Below, one piece after another: positions 17,957 through 22,643 of a DNA stretch of 22,643 nucleotides. The position numbers and the translations under genes are program-made. The notes under the pieces were generated by a model. It searched no databases, was not told the DNA's origin, and worked only from the letters and a program-made list of their open reading frames with translations. Each line of letters starts with the position of its first letter. Position 1 is the stretch's first letter. The DNA is from a virus: positions 1-22,643 of IMG/VR virus record IMGVR_UViG_3300022911_000066. One strand, written 5' to 3'.

Positions 17957-18008
17957 TTCGTATCGCGTCTGATCCTTGTTCAGTTTTCATCGTTCCAGCG
18001 GGCTTGCG

Positions 18009-18392
18009 TTAATCGGTCTGGCTGTCGGTGTCGTCGCATTCATCCAGGCCGAACTCTTTTTCCGCTTCCAGCGGACCGCCCACGATTGACGGCCATGGAT
18101 GCGTGCCGGGGATTTCCGTGATCGCCGGATTGACAGGCCCGGCAATCTCCGGCTCCGGCGCGATCACCGCGTTGGGATCGACGGCGAACGGATTGGTCCC
18201 CGGCGTCAGGGTGATCGCCGGGTCTTCGGCGGGCGGCACGGGCGGATCGGTGCCGGGCGGATTTTCGCCCTGCTCCCAGTGCGGCACGGACGGGACTTCC
18301 GCGTCCGGGTGCTGCGCCTGATAGCCCTCTTTTCCCGGGGGCTCGTCAACCGTGATGTAGGGAAGTTCAACAACGCCTTCGACGGTAGCCAT
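18009..18392 (-). CDS. 127-aa Pro-rich acidic protein
   Basis: Start ATG at 18392 overlaps the previous stop (TAATG), with AAGGAG 8 nt upstream, so translation is well supported. The product is acidic, Pro/Glu/Asp/Gly-rich and probably largely disordered. It contains an internal repeat, DPAITLTPGTNP (57-68) and NPAITEIPGTHP (88-99). Near its C-terminus it carries KEFGLDE (112-118), close to peptides found in the portal and scaffold. There is a single Cys and no membrane segment. It sits immediately upstream of TerL, the place where a small terminase often lies, but it has no DNA-binding look. Function unknown; a linker or docking protein for the packaging or head-assembly apparatus is a guess. 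Confidence 0.68.
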   Translation of the reverse strand: MATVEGVVELPYITVDEPPGKEGYQAQHPDAEVPSVPHWEQGENPPGTDPPVPPAEDPAITLTPGTNPFAVDPNAVIAPEPEIAGPVNPAITEIPGTHPWPSIVGGPLEAEKEFGLDECDDTDSQTD

Positions 18393-18562
18393 TATGCTTT
18401 CTCCTTTTCTTCGGGTTGCGGGACAAGCTGCGGCTGCATCTGCGACTGCGCTTGGCGTTGCAGTTCGGCAATGACCGGCGCGGCGGTGCGGTAGGCTGTG
18501 CTGCCTAGCGCCTCCATGATCGTGTTGGTCATCTCCATCGTGAGTTCAAATTTTAGCTGCAT
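18392..18562 (-). CDS. 56-aa small conserved phage protein
   Basis: I chose ATG 18562 rather than earlier candidates because GGAGG lies 9 nt upstream and because the peptide then begins MQLKFELTMEMTNTIMEALG. That pattern (short strand, then a helix with E-x-x-x-I-x-x-A-L-G and a second amphipathic helix, PVIAELQRQAQSQ) is common among small proteins encoded near structural genes in many phages. The C-terminus is Gln/Pro/Glu-rich and charged. It overlaps the preceding 71-aa gene by 17 bp and the next gene by one base. The function of such proteins is not known to me. Confidence 0.66.
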   Translation of the reverse strand: MQLKFELTMEMTNTIMEALGSTAYRTAAPVIAELQRQAQSQMQPQLVPQPEEKEKA

Positions 18563-18761
18563 CGGGGAAATCCTCCGTTTCCATGTCATCACCAAACTGA
18601 TCGACACACGCCGCACAGCCACAGTGCGGGCCGGTGCCGCGTTCGGTGTGGATCACGTCCATTTCCGCCGCCACGTCAGCGGGCGGGATCGGCGTCAACC
18701 GCTGCACGAGATAAATCTTGTCGGCGTCCTGCGCGGCATTGGGGACTTTGATCGTCGCCAT
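18546..18761 (-). CDS. 71-aa small protein with HCxCxxC cluster
   Basis: ATG 18761 has GAGAGGA close upstream and follows the fibre stop by 10 bp, so the start is well supported; an earlier in-frame start at 18812 would overlap the fibre gene and lacks a Shine-Dalgarno. The first 35 residues look folded (ATIKVPNAAQDADKIYLVQ, then RLTPIPPADVAAEMDV). A compact cluster His46-Cys47-x-Cys49-x-x-Cys52 suggests metal binding or a disulfide. The C-terminus is acidic. No named family recognised. Cotranscription with the fibre and with the 56- and 127-aa genes suggests a virion or assembly role. Confidence 0.64.
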   Translation of the reverse strand: MATIKVPNAAQDADKIYLVQRLTPIPPADVAAEMDVIHTERGTGPHCGCAACVDQFGDDMETEDFPDAAKI

Positions 18762-18771
18762 GTTGATCCTC

Positions 18772-21537
18772 TCAAAACGCCTGGATGGGTGTGTAATCGT
18801 CCACGCCGACAAGCTCTATCGTTGCGGTGATGCGGGCGCGAGAAATTCCGGTCGAGCCGCTGGAAAGCGGCGTGACGGTCAGGTTCATAAACCCGACCGG
18901 GCTTATGACGAGGGCAACCGCGACATTCACGGCGGCCACACCCGCATTGATGCTTTGTGCAAGGTGGCCGAGTTGGATCATGGAATAGACGCCCATGCTA
19001 CCCGCGAAGCTGGAATAGTTGCCGATGATTTCACGATAGACGCTGCTATATCCGGCGTTGCCGTCATCGTTGACCGCCGTGATCTTGACAATGACGCTGG
19101 TCGAAAGATTGCTGTTCTCATACGGCCACTTGAACATTGTGGTTTGCGCGTTCGTGGCGACACCGCCCAAGACGCCGTGGCGCTGAGCGCCGCGAGTACC
19201 CTGCACATATAGCTGGCCCACATTGTCCAGCCGCATCCGTTCGGCAAAATTAAACGGGTTGCCCGCGCCGGGAGCCGTCGCGCTGGTGTACCAAATATGC
19301 GCGCCGTCTTGCAGCCCGTAGAGACAAGTGTGCGTCCCCGACATGGCCCGCCACGTCGCGCCGTCGAAGAAAGCATTGTTCGTCAGTTGCAGCGCCGTGT
19401 TGGCGTTGGCCGCGTAGGCAATGCCGAAAATGCTGGCGGTCGGACCAAGGCTGATAGATTTATAGCGCGCGTCCCATGTCGCTTGCGGGATCGTGGCGAG
19501 GCCGAGCCGCCCGTTAATATCGAGCCGCATTGCCTCCGTCAGCGGCGCGAGCGCGTTCGCCGCGCCCGCTGGCGTGGTGTACCAAGTGAACGTCCCGCCG
19601 CCCCACCCGCCGAGGCAACCACCCGCCGCACCAATCAGCCGCCACGCCGCGCCGTCGTTCCAGAGATTTGAGCCGATGTACGCGCCATTACCCGCATTCT
19701 CTGAGATCAAGGCGCTGGTCAATCCAATCGCGACAACGCGATGCACTGGGTTCCACGCTTCGGGGGTGCGGCCAATGCCAAGATTGCCGCCCACGTCGAG
19801 GCGCATTTTTTCGCCACCGACATTGAAGGCATTATTGGTGCCAAACAGCATCGGCCCCTGACTGCCGAGGAACATGCCGGAAGAAGTTTGCAGCCCGCCA
19901 TAGCCCGCTACGGCAAGGCCCGTCCCTGCATAGTTCTGCCCCAACAGCATAAGATTGACGGCATTAGCGCCGTTGTAGGCCGACAACGCTACGCCCGCTG
20001 CATTGCCCGCGTTGGTATTGGTGATGCGGCCAATCGCCAAAGTGTTTGCGCCAGATTGCGTAATATCCAGCACGTTGACCGGCACCATGCCGATACCGAG
20101 ATTGCCCGCAGCGGAGAGCTGCATCCTCTCGGCGGTGCCGCCCGCCGCAAAGTACATCGCGCCGCCCGCAAGCAGCGCAAGCCCTGCGGCGGCTTGCAGC
20201 ACGCCGCGCCCGGCCTGGATCACGCCGTCCGCGACTTTCGCCGTAGGATAAATCAGAAGCGAGGCTTGCGCGCCCGTGTCGTTCTTGGCGATGAAGCCCG
20301 CCGTCGAGAGCGCGCCGTTGTAGGTGTTGCGCACCAGCGCGACGACCGGGCCGTTGACGACTGCGCCCTCCATGTCGAGAAATTCAACCGGCGCGCGGGC
20401 GGGCACGCCCAAGAACAGTTTGTTGAAGGCGGGCGTGTTCGCCTTGTTCAAATCCTGATCGAAGGGATTGGATGTTGTGATCAGCGCCAGCGTGGCCGGG
20501 TTCAAGTCAACCGGGTCGATGGTGCCGTTGGCGATTTTTCCCGATGTGACGCTATTGTCCTGGAGCGCCGCCGTGTCCACCGCCCCGTCAGCCAGCGCCC
20601 GCGCGGACACCGCGCCGGTCGCAAGCTTGGGTTCGGTCACGCATCCGTCGATCAGGTGGATCGTGTTGATGGAATTGGGCGGGAGGGACGAAGGCGCTGC
20701 CGCGATCCAGTCCGTGCCGTTCCAAATCCTGATCGTGCCGGGCGGGATCGACGTGTCGAACCAGATCGCCCCAATGGGAAGCGGATCGCCGGTCACTGTG
20801 AACAGCGGCGGCGTGGGGCCCGCACCGGCATAGTACCAGCCCGCCGCACCGAACGCCTGATTTGCCTTGTTCGCCCACCAGCGCGAGGACCAATGGTCCC
20901 CCGTGATCGCATTCACCGCCAGGACTTCGGGCGGGATGGTGTCGGGCATGTGCTCCGCCCACGCACCGGCAAGCTCGGTGTAGAGCATCGCCGCGCCTTC
21001 CGCGCCTTCGGCATCTGCCGCAGCATTTTCCGCCGCCGTCTTGGCATTGACGGCGGCGGTTTCTGCTAACGCTGCTGCGGTTTCCGAGCCCTCGGCTTCG
21101 GCTGCGGCGGCTTGGGCGGCTGCTGCCGCCGCTGCGGCATTGGCGGCTTGCCCCGCTGCGGAGGTTGCTTCTGCTTCTGCATTCGTGGCTGAGATTTGCG
21201 CTTGGCTGGCATAGCTTTGGGCCTCTGTTACTAGGGGTTGGACGTCATCGATGATCCCCTGCGAAACGTCATCGAACAGTCCGGGGACAAAATTGTTCGC
21301 GTCGAGAATTGCATCACGAATTGTCCCGTCGCTGTTGAGCGACACGCTGGCCCAAGCCAGTTGCGCGGCCACCGCCGCGTTGGTCAGATCGAAATTGCTG
21401 TCGAGCTTGTCGCCCGGGGGCGGCTCGGTGGGATGCGCAACTTGCCAATCGGTGAAAGAAAAATTCCGAACAGGCGGCGCGGGCATCGGGGCTGTCAGTG
21501 CCGACACCAAAAGCGCCGATCTCAACCGCCCCGCCAT
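18772..21537 (-). CDS. Tail fibre / receptor-binding protein
   Basis: The protein is 921 aa. ATG 21537 is preceded by AAGGAAGGGA about 7 nt upstream; Met18 is a weaker alternative. Residues about 24-56 (NFSFTDWQVAHPTEPPPGDKLDSNFD) match the conserved N-terminal region of many podovirus fibres that attaches to the tail. Residues about 105-190 are almost all Ala, Glu, Thr and Asn and should form a trimeric coiled coil. A short Trp-rich domain follows (230-280), then a beta-helical shaft. Four copies of an (E)xMxLxxxGxLGI-type repeat begin near 465, 574, 665 and 763. The last about 130 residues are beta-rich with no visible chaperone-type self-cleaving end. It would bind the host receptor. Its place upstream of TerL, away from the other tail genes, is noteworthy. 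Confidence 0.86.
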   Translation of the reverse strand: MAGRLRSALLVSALTAPMPAPPVRNFSFTDWQVAHPTEPPPGDKLDSNFDLTNAAVAAQLAWASVSLNSDGTIRDAILDANNFVPGLFDDVSQGIIDDVQPLVTEAQSYASQAQISATNAEAEATSAAGQAANAAAAAAAAQAAAAEAEGSETAAALAETAAVNAKTAAENAAADAEGAEGAAMLYTELAGAWAEHMPDTIPPEVLAVNAITGDHWSSRWWANKANQAFGAAGWYYAGAGPTPPLFTVTGDPLPIGAIWFDTSIPPGTIRIWNGTDWIAAAPSSLPPNSINTIHLIDGCVTEPKLATGAVSARALADGAVDTAALQDNSVTSGKIANGTIDPVDLNPATLALITTSNPFDQDLNKANTPAFNKLFLGVPARAPVEFLDMEGAVVNGPVVALVRNTYNGALSTAGFIAKNDTGAQASLLIYPTAKVADGVIQAGRGVLQAAAGLALLAGGAMYFAAGGTAERMQLSAAGNLGIGMVPVNVLDITQSGANTLAIGRITNTNAGNAAGVALSAYNGANAVNLMLLGQNYAGTGLAVAGYGGLQTSSGMFLGSQGPMLFGTNNAFNVGGEKMRLDVGGNLGIGRTPEAWNPVHRVVAIGLTSALISENAGNGAYIGSNLWNDGAAWRLIGAAGGCLGGWGGGTFTWYTTPAGAANALAPLTEAMRLDINGRLGLATIPQATWDARYKSISLGPTASIFGIAYAANANTALQLTNNAFFDGATWRAMSGTHTCLYGLQDGAHIWYTSATAPGAGNPFNFAERMRLDNVGQLYVQGTRGAQRHGVLGGVATNAQTTMFKWPYENSNLSTSVIVKITAVNDDGNAGYSSVYREIIGNYSSFAGSMGVYSMIQLGHLAQSINAGVAAVNVAVALVISPVGFMNLTVTPLSSGSTGISRARITATIELVGVDDYTPIQAF

Positions 21538-21595
21538 CCAGGTCCCTTCCTTCGGACTACAAGATTTTGTCCCTGGGTCGCAGCACTAACACAAC

Positions 21596-21617
21596 AAATG
21601 CAAGACACGCAATGCAG
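21596..21617 (+). repeat. AATGCA direct repeats (two copies, third at 21886)
   Basis: AATGCA occurs at 21597-21602 and 21611-21616, a 14-bp step. A longer related copy, CAC(A/G)CAATGCAG, is present at 21606-21617 and 21881-21892 with 11 of 12 bases equal. All are in the intergenic region. Iteron-like protein binding is possible; only the repetition is observed. Confidence 0.4.
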
Positions 21618-21717
21618 ACCAGCGCGGTCGTCTTTCGCCTGCTGGCTTATGGCGTCGAAAATTTGAAGCCTGTCCGCTCAGTTAGCAGGGGGAGCTTTCG
21701 GCTAAAAGTGAGTAATA

Positions 21718-21729
21718 ACAACATGTTGT
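21718..21729. promoter_or_regulatory. Palindrome ACAACATGTTGT, copy 1 (operator candidate)
   Basis: A perfect 12-bp palindrome between the 97-aa gene and the fibre gene. The same 12 bp recur at 22615-22626, and the shared sequence extends to AACAACATGTTGTCT in opposite orientation. Dyad symmetry and location at both putative control points suggest the binding site of a dimeric repressor or activator. No regulator gene is seen in the window. Confidence 0.45.
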
Positions 21730-21732
21730 CTA

Positions 21733-21764
21733 GGGTGGAGAAATTTCAAATTTTATATCCACCC
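21733..21764. other. Hairpin with AT-rich loop
   Basis: GGGTGGA (21733-21739) is exactly complementary to TCCACCC (21758-21764). The 18-bp interior is AT-only apart from two bases and contains a second small dyad (AAAT/ATTT). No T-run follows on either strand, so it is not a standard terminator. It may be a protein-binding site, a structured RNA leader for the fibre operon, or a cruciform-prone element. Confidence 0.45.
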
Positions 21765-21857
21765 CATCATAGGGCACGGCGCGCGGCGGCGCGGACCCCG
21801 GGGGGTGGCGGACGCGGCCAGGGGACAAGGCGGGACGGCGTTGTCCCCTCTCCTGCC

Positions 21858-21885
21858 GTGTTGCGTCCTGGGGTAGGACGCACAC
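21858..21885. other. Hairpin downstream of the 97-aa gene
   Basis: GTG-T-TGCGTCCT pairs with AGGACGCA-CAC around a GGGGT loop: 11 base pairs with one bulged base. It begins about 20 nt after the stop of the 97-aa gene in the direction of transcription. No T-run follows, so a factor-independent terminator is unlikely; transcript-end stabilisation or attenuation is possible. Confidence 0.45.
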
Positions 21886-21905
21886 AATGCAGCAGGGACA
21901 AGGGC

Positions 21906-22199
21906 TTAGCGGCACTTGTCCCGCAAACGCTCAAGCTCCTGCTCAAGTTCAGCCCGGGACAATTGTCCCACCGGCACCGATGACCCCTTGGCCGGGGCCG
22001 CCTGATGACGCCCGATCAGCCCATCCATCTCAGCCAGGGTTCGGCCCGCCGACGCTTGCGCCTGGGGCGAAGCCTTCGGATTGTCCATTACTTTCAATAG
22101 TTTGGCTCTCACATCATAACCGGGCGACATCTTGTTGTCCCGCACCTTGTCCCGATGCTTGTCCAGGCCCAACCCGAAATCCTCTAAGCCGCTTCCCAT
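21906..22199 (-). CDS. 97-aa protein, possible small terminase or DNA-binding factor
   Basis: ATG 22199 has GGAAGGGA 8 nt upstream and overlaps the end of the zinc-knuckle gene by 16 bp; a longer form from 22262 lacks a Shine-Dalgarno and would overlap more. The protein is helical and charged: LEDFGLGLDKHRDKVRDNKM, a middle helix AQASAGRTLAEMDGLIGRH, and a C-terminal helix LSRAELEQELERLRDK. Residues 7-11 (DFGLG) resemble a peptide in portal and scaffold. Small, helical and upstream of TerL (although separated by the fibre) makes a small terminase subunit conceivable, but I see no convincing helix-turn-helix. Best reported as unknown. Confidence 0.6.
   Translation of the reverse strand: MGSGLEDFGLGLDKHRDKVRDNKMSPGYDVRAKLLKVMDNPKASPQAQASAGRTLAEMDGLIGRHQAAPAKGSSVPVGQLSRAELEQELERLRDKCR
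21956..21969. repeat. Tail-to-tail TTGTCCC palindrome
   Basis: GGGACAATTGTCCC is a perfect 14-bp palindrome in which two heptamers diverge. It lies within the 97-aa gene, in the densest cluster of the motif. Confidence 0.6.
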
Positions 22200-22621
22200 T
22201 GCTTTGTCCCTTCCCTTTTGTAGCGCGCCAGGGCGAGCGCTTCCCGCCATGCTCGCGCCCAATCCATCGGCCTTGACAGCCGATCATGCCAGAGCACGAC
22301 CAGGGCGAGACGCGCCGGGGCCCGCAATGCGACCGGCACCGTCCCGAGATCGCGCCACGCCGCCAGGGCCATGAGATCACCGGGGACAAGCCCAAGCCGC
22401 CACATCGCATTGAGGAGCTTGCTCTCACGCCGTCCCGGTTTATGGGCCTGGGACCGTCCCGAATGCTTGAAGCAGCCGCGCGACCCCTTCACGGCATTGC
22501 GAGCGCAGCGCGAACATCGCCGGTACACCTGGGCCGGGAATTGCGTCGGGACCAGGGCGAGCAGCGACGCCGGATTACCCCGCCAGCCACCGCGCTTTTT
22601 TGTGCCAGGAGCAGACAACAT
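22184..22621 (-). CDS. 145-aa protein with CxxC-x10-CxxH zinc-knuckle
   Basis: The N-terminal half holds RRCSRCARNAVKGSRGCFKH, a CxxC...CxxH cluster of the type found in many short phage proteins whose motif ends in HGG/HSG plus Arg. The second half is helical and rich in Trp, Leu, Arg and Ala (LVPGDLMALAAWRDL, WARAWREALALARYK). Nucleic-acid binding is plausible from the metal cluster and the basic content (Arg/Lys-rich at 65-75). The start at 22621 is uncertain: there is no close Shine-Dalgarno, the ATG lies at the centre of a palindrome, and the frame stays open to the window edge, so the gene may start further upstream. Stop TAG overlaps the next gene. Confidence 0.58.
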   Translation of the reverse strand: MLSAPGTKKRGGWRGNPASLLALVPTQFPAQVYRRCSRCARNAVKGSRGCFKHSGRSQAHKPGRRESKLLNAMWRLGLVPGDLMALAAWRDLGTVPVALRAPARLALVVLWHDRLSRPMDWARAWREALALARYKREGTKQWEAA

Positions 22622-22626
22622 GTTGT
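22615..22626. promoter_or_regulatory. Palindrome ACAACATGTTGT, copy 2
   Basis: Second perfect copy of the 12-bp palindrome seen at 21718-21729. Its central ATG coincides with the apparent start codon of the zinc-knuckle gene. Binding of a protein here would cover the start of that gene. Confidence 0.45.
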
Positions 22627-22643
22627 TGTGTTCTTGTCCCCGT

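Larger units (their letters stand above)
21538..21905. other. Regulatory-looking intergenic region upstream of fibre
   Basis: No convincing gene lies in these 368 bp; on the minus strand only a 23-codon ORF starting at 21725 is seen. The region holds an AT-rich block (21740-21758) unlike the rest of the window, a palindrome, two hairpins, repeated AATGCA sequences and several copies of the TTGTCCC motif. On the minus strand TTGAAA near 21747 could be a -35 element, but I find no good -10 partner. I take this as the control region for the late operon, without a firm promoter. Confidence 0.5.

Noticed and set aside
18562-18622. Longer N-terminus for the 56-aa protein
   Set aside because: The added residues are antisense-like and basic, whereas ATG 18562 has GGAGG and gives the usual family start.
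21651-21725. 23-codon minus-strand ORF starting inside palindrome copy 1
   Set aside because: The ATG is forced by the palindrome, there is no Shine-Dalgarno, and the peptide has no support.
22199-22262. Longer N-terminus (start 22262) for the 97-aa protein
   Set aside because: No Shine-Dalgarno precedes it, it overlaps the upstream gene by about 80 bp, and ATG 22199 has a strong Shine-Dalgarno.
1-22643. GTCCC/GGGAC as an ordinary type IIS restriction site (BsmFI specificity)
   Set aside because: Phages usually avoid host restriction sites, the 5-mer is only modestly enriched, and the strong signal requires the two extra T bases.
1-22643. tRNA genes, CRISPR arrays, insertion sequences, integrase or attachment sites
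   Set aside because: I looked for these and saw no cloverleaf, no regularly spaced repeat array, no transposase and no integrase. The absence is by eye only.

Overview
This window looks like the virion-morphogenesis half of a short-tailed (podovirus-type) bacteriophage or prophage. It is GC-rich (roughly 60% or more by eye), has tightly packed genes, and every supportable gene is on the minus strand. High GC, GC-biased third codon positions and overall protein style suggest a proteobacterial, perhaps alphaproteobacterial, host; that is inference. No integrase, replication, lysis, tRNA or CRISPR element is visible, so the rest of the genome lies outside.

Reading in the direction of transcription (right to left): a small two-gene unit (zinc-knuckle protein 22621-22184; 97-aa protein 22199-21906), then a regulatory intergenic region (21905-21538), then a 921-aa tail fibre (21537-18772). 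Three small genes follow (71, 56 and 127 aa), then the large terminase (TerL) and the portal (to 14082). After a short gap with a possible weak terminator and promoter come scaffold, major capsid protein, a 207-aa conserved accessory protein, a head-tail adaptor, a tail protein, and three helical, Gly/Ala-rich proteins that are probably internal (ejection) proteins. A 79-aa protein is coupled to a giant multidomain protein of at least 1,620 aa that runs off the left edge. Most gene junctions are TAATG, TGATG or ATGA overlaps, or gaps under 20 bp with the Shine-Dalgarno inside the previous gene, so this is one or two long late operons. TerL and portal serve packaging, scaffold and capsid build the shell, and adaptor, tail protein and fibre form the tail. 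The helical proteins and giant protein are probably ejected into the host. The giant protein carries a lytic transglycosylase domain, a DdrB/ParB-like domain and an HExxH domain, the layout of a phage polyvalent protein.

The most unusual signal is at the DNA level. The heptamer TTGTCCC (GGGACAA on the coding strand) occurs about 36 times on the plus strand and about 13 times inverted, where one or two per strand would be expected. It is found in all reading phases and between genes, is densest in the upstream control region, and is almost absent from the TerL-to-fibre block. Other notable signals are a 12-bp palindrome duplicated at the two putative control points, an (D/E)FGL(G/D) peptide shared by four phage proteins, and an apparent one-base frame problem at the start of TerL.
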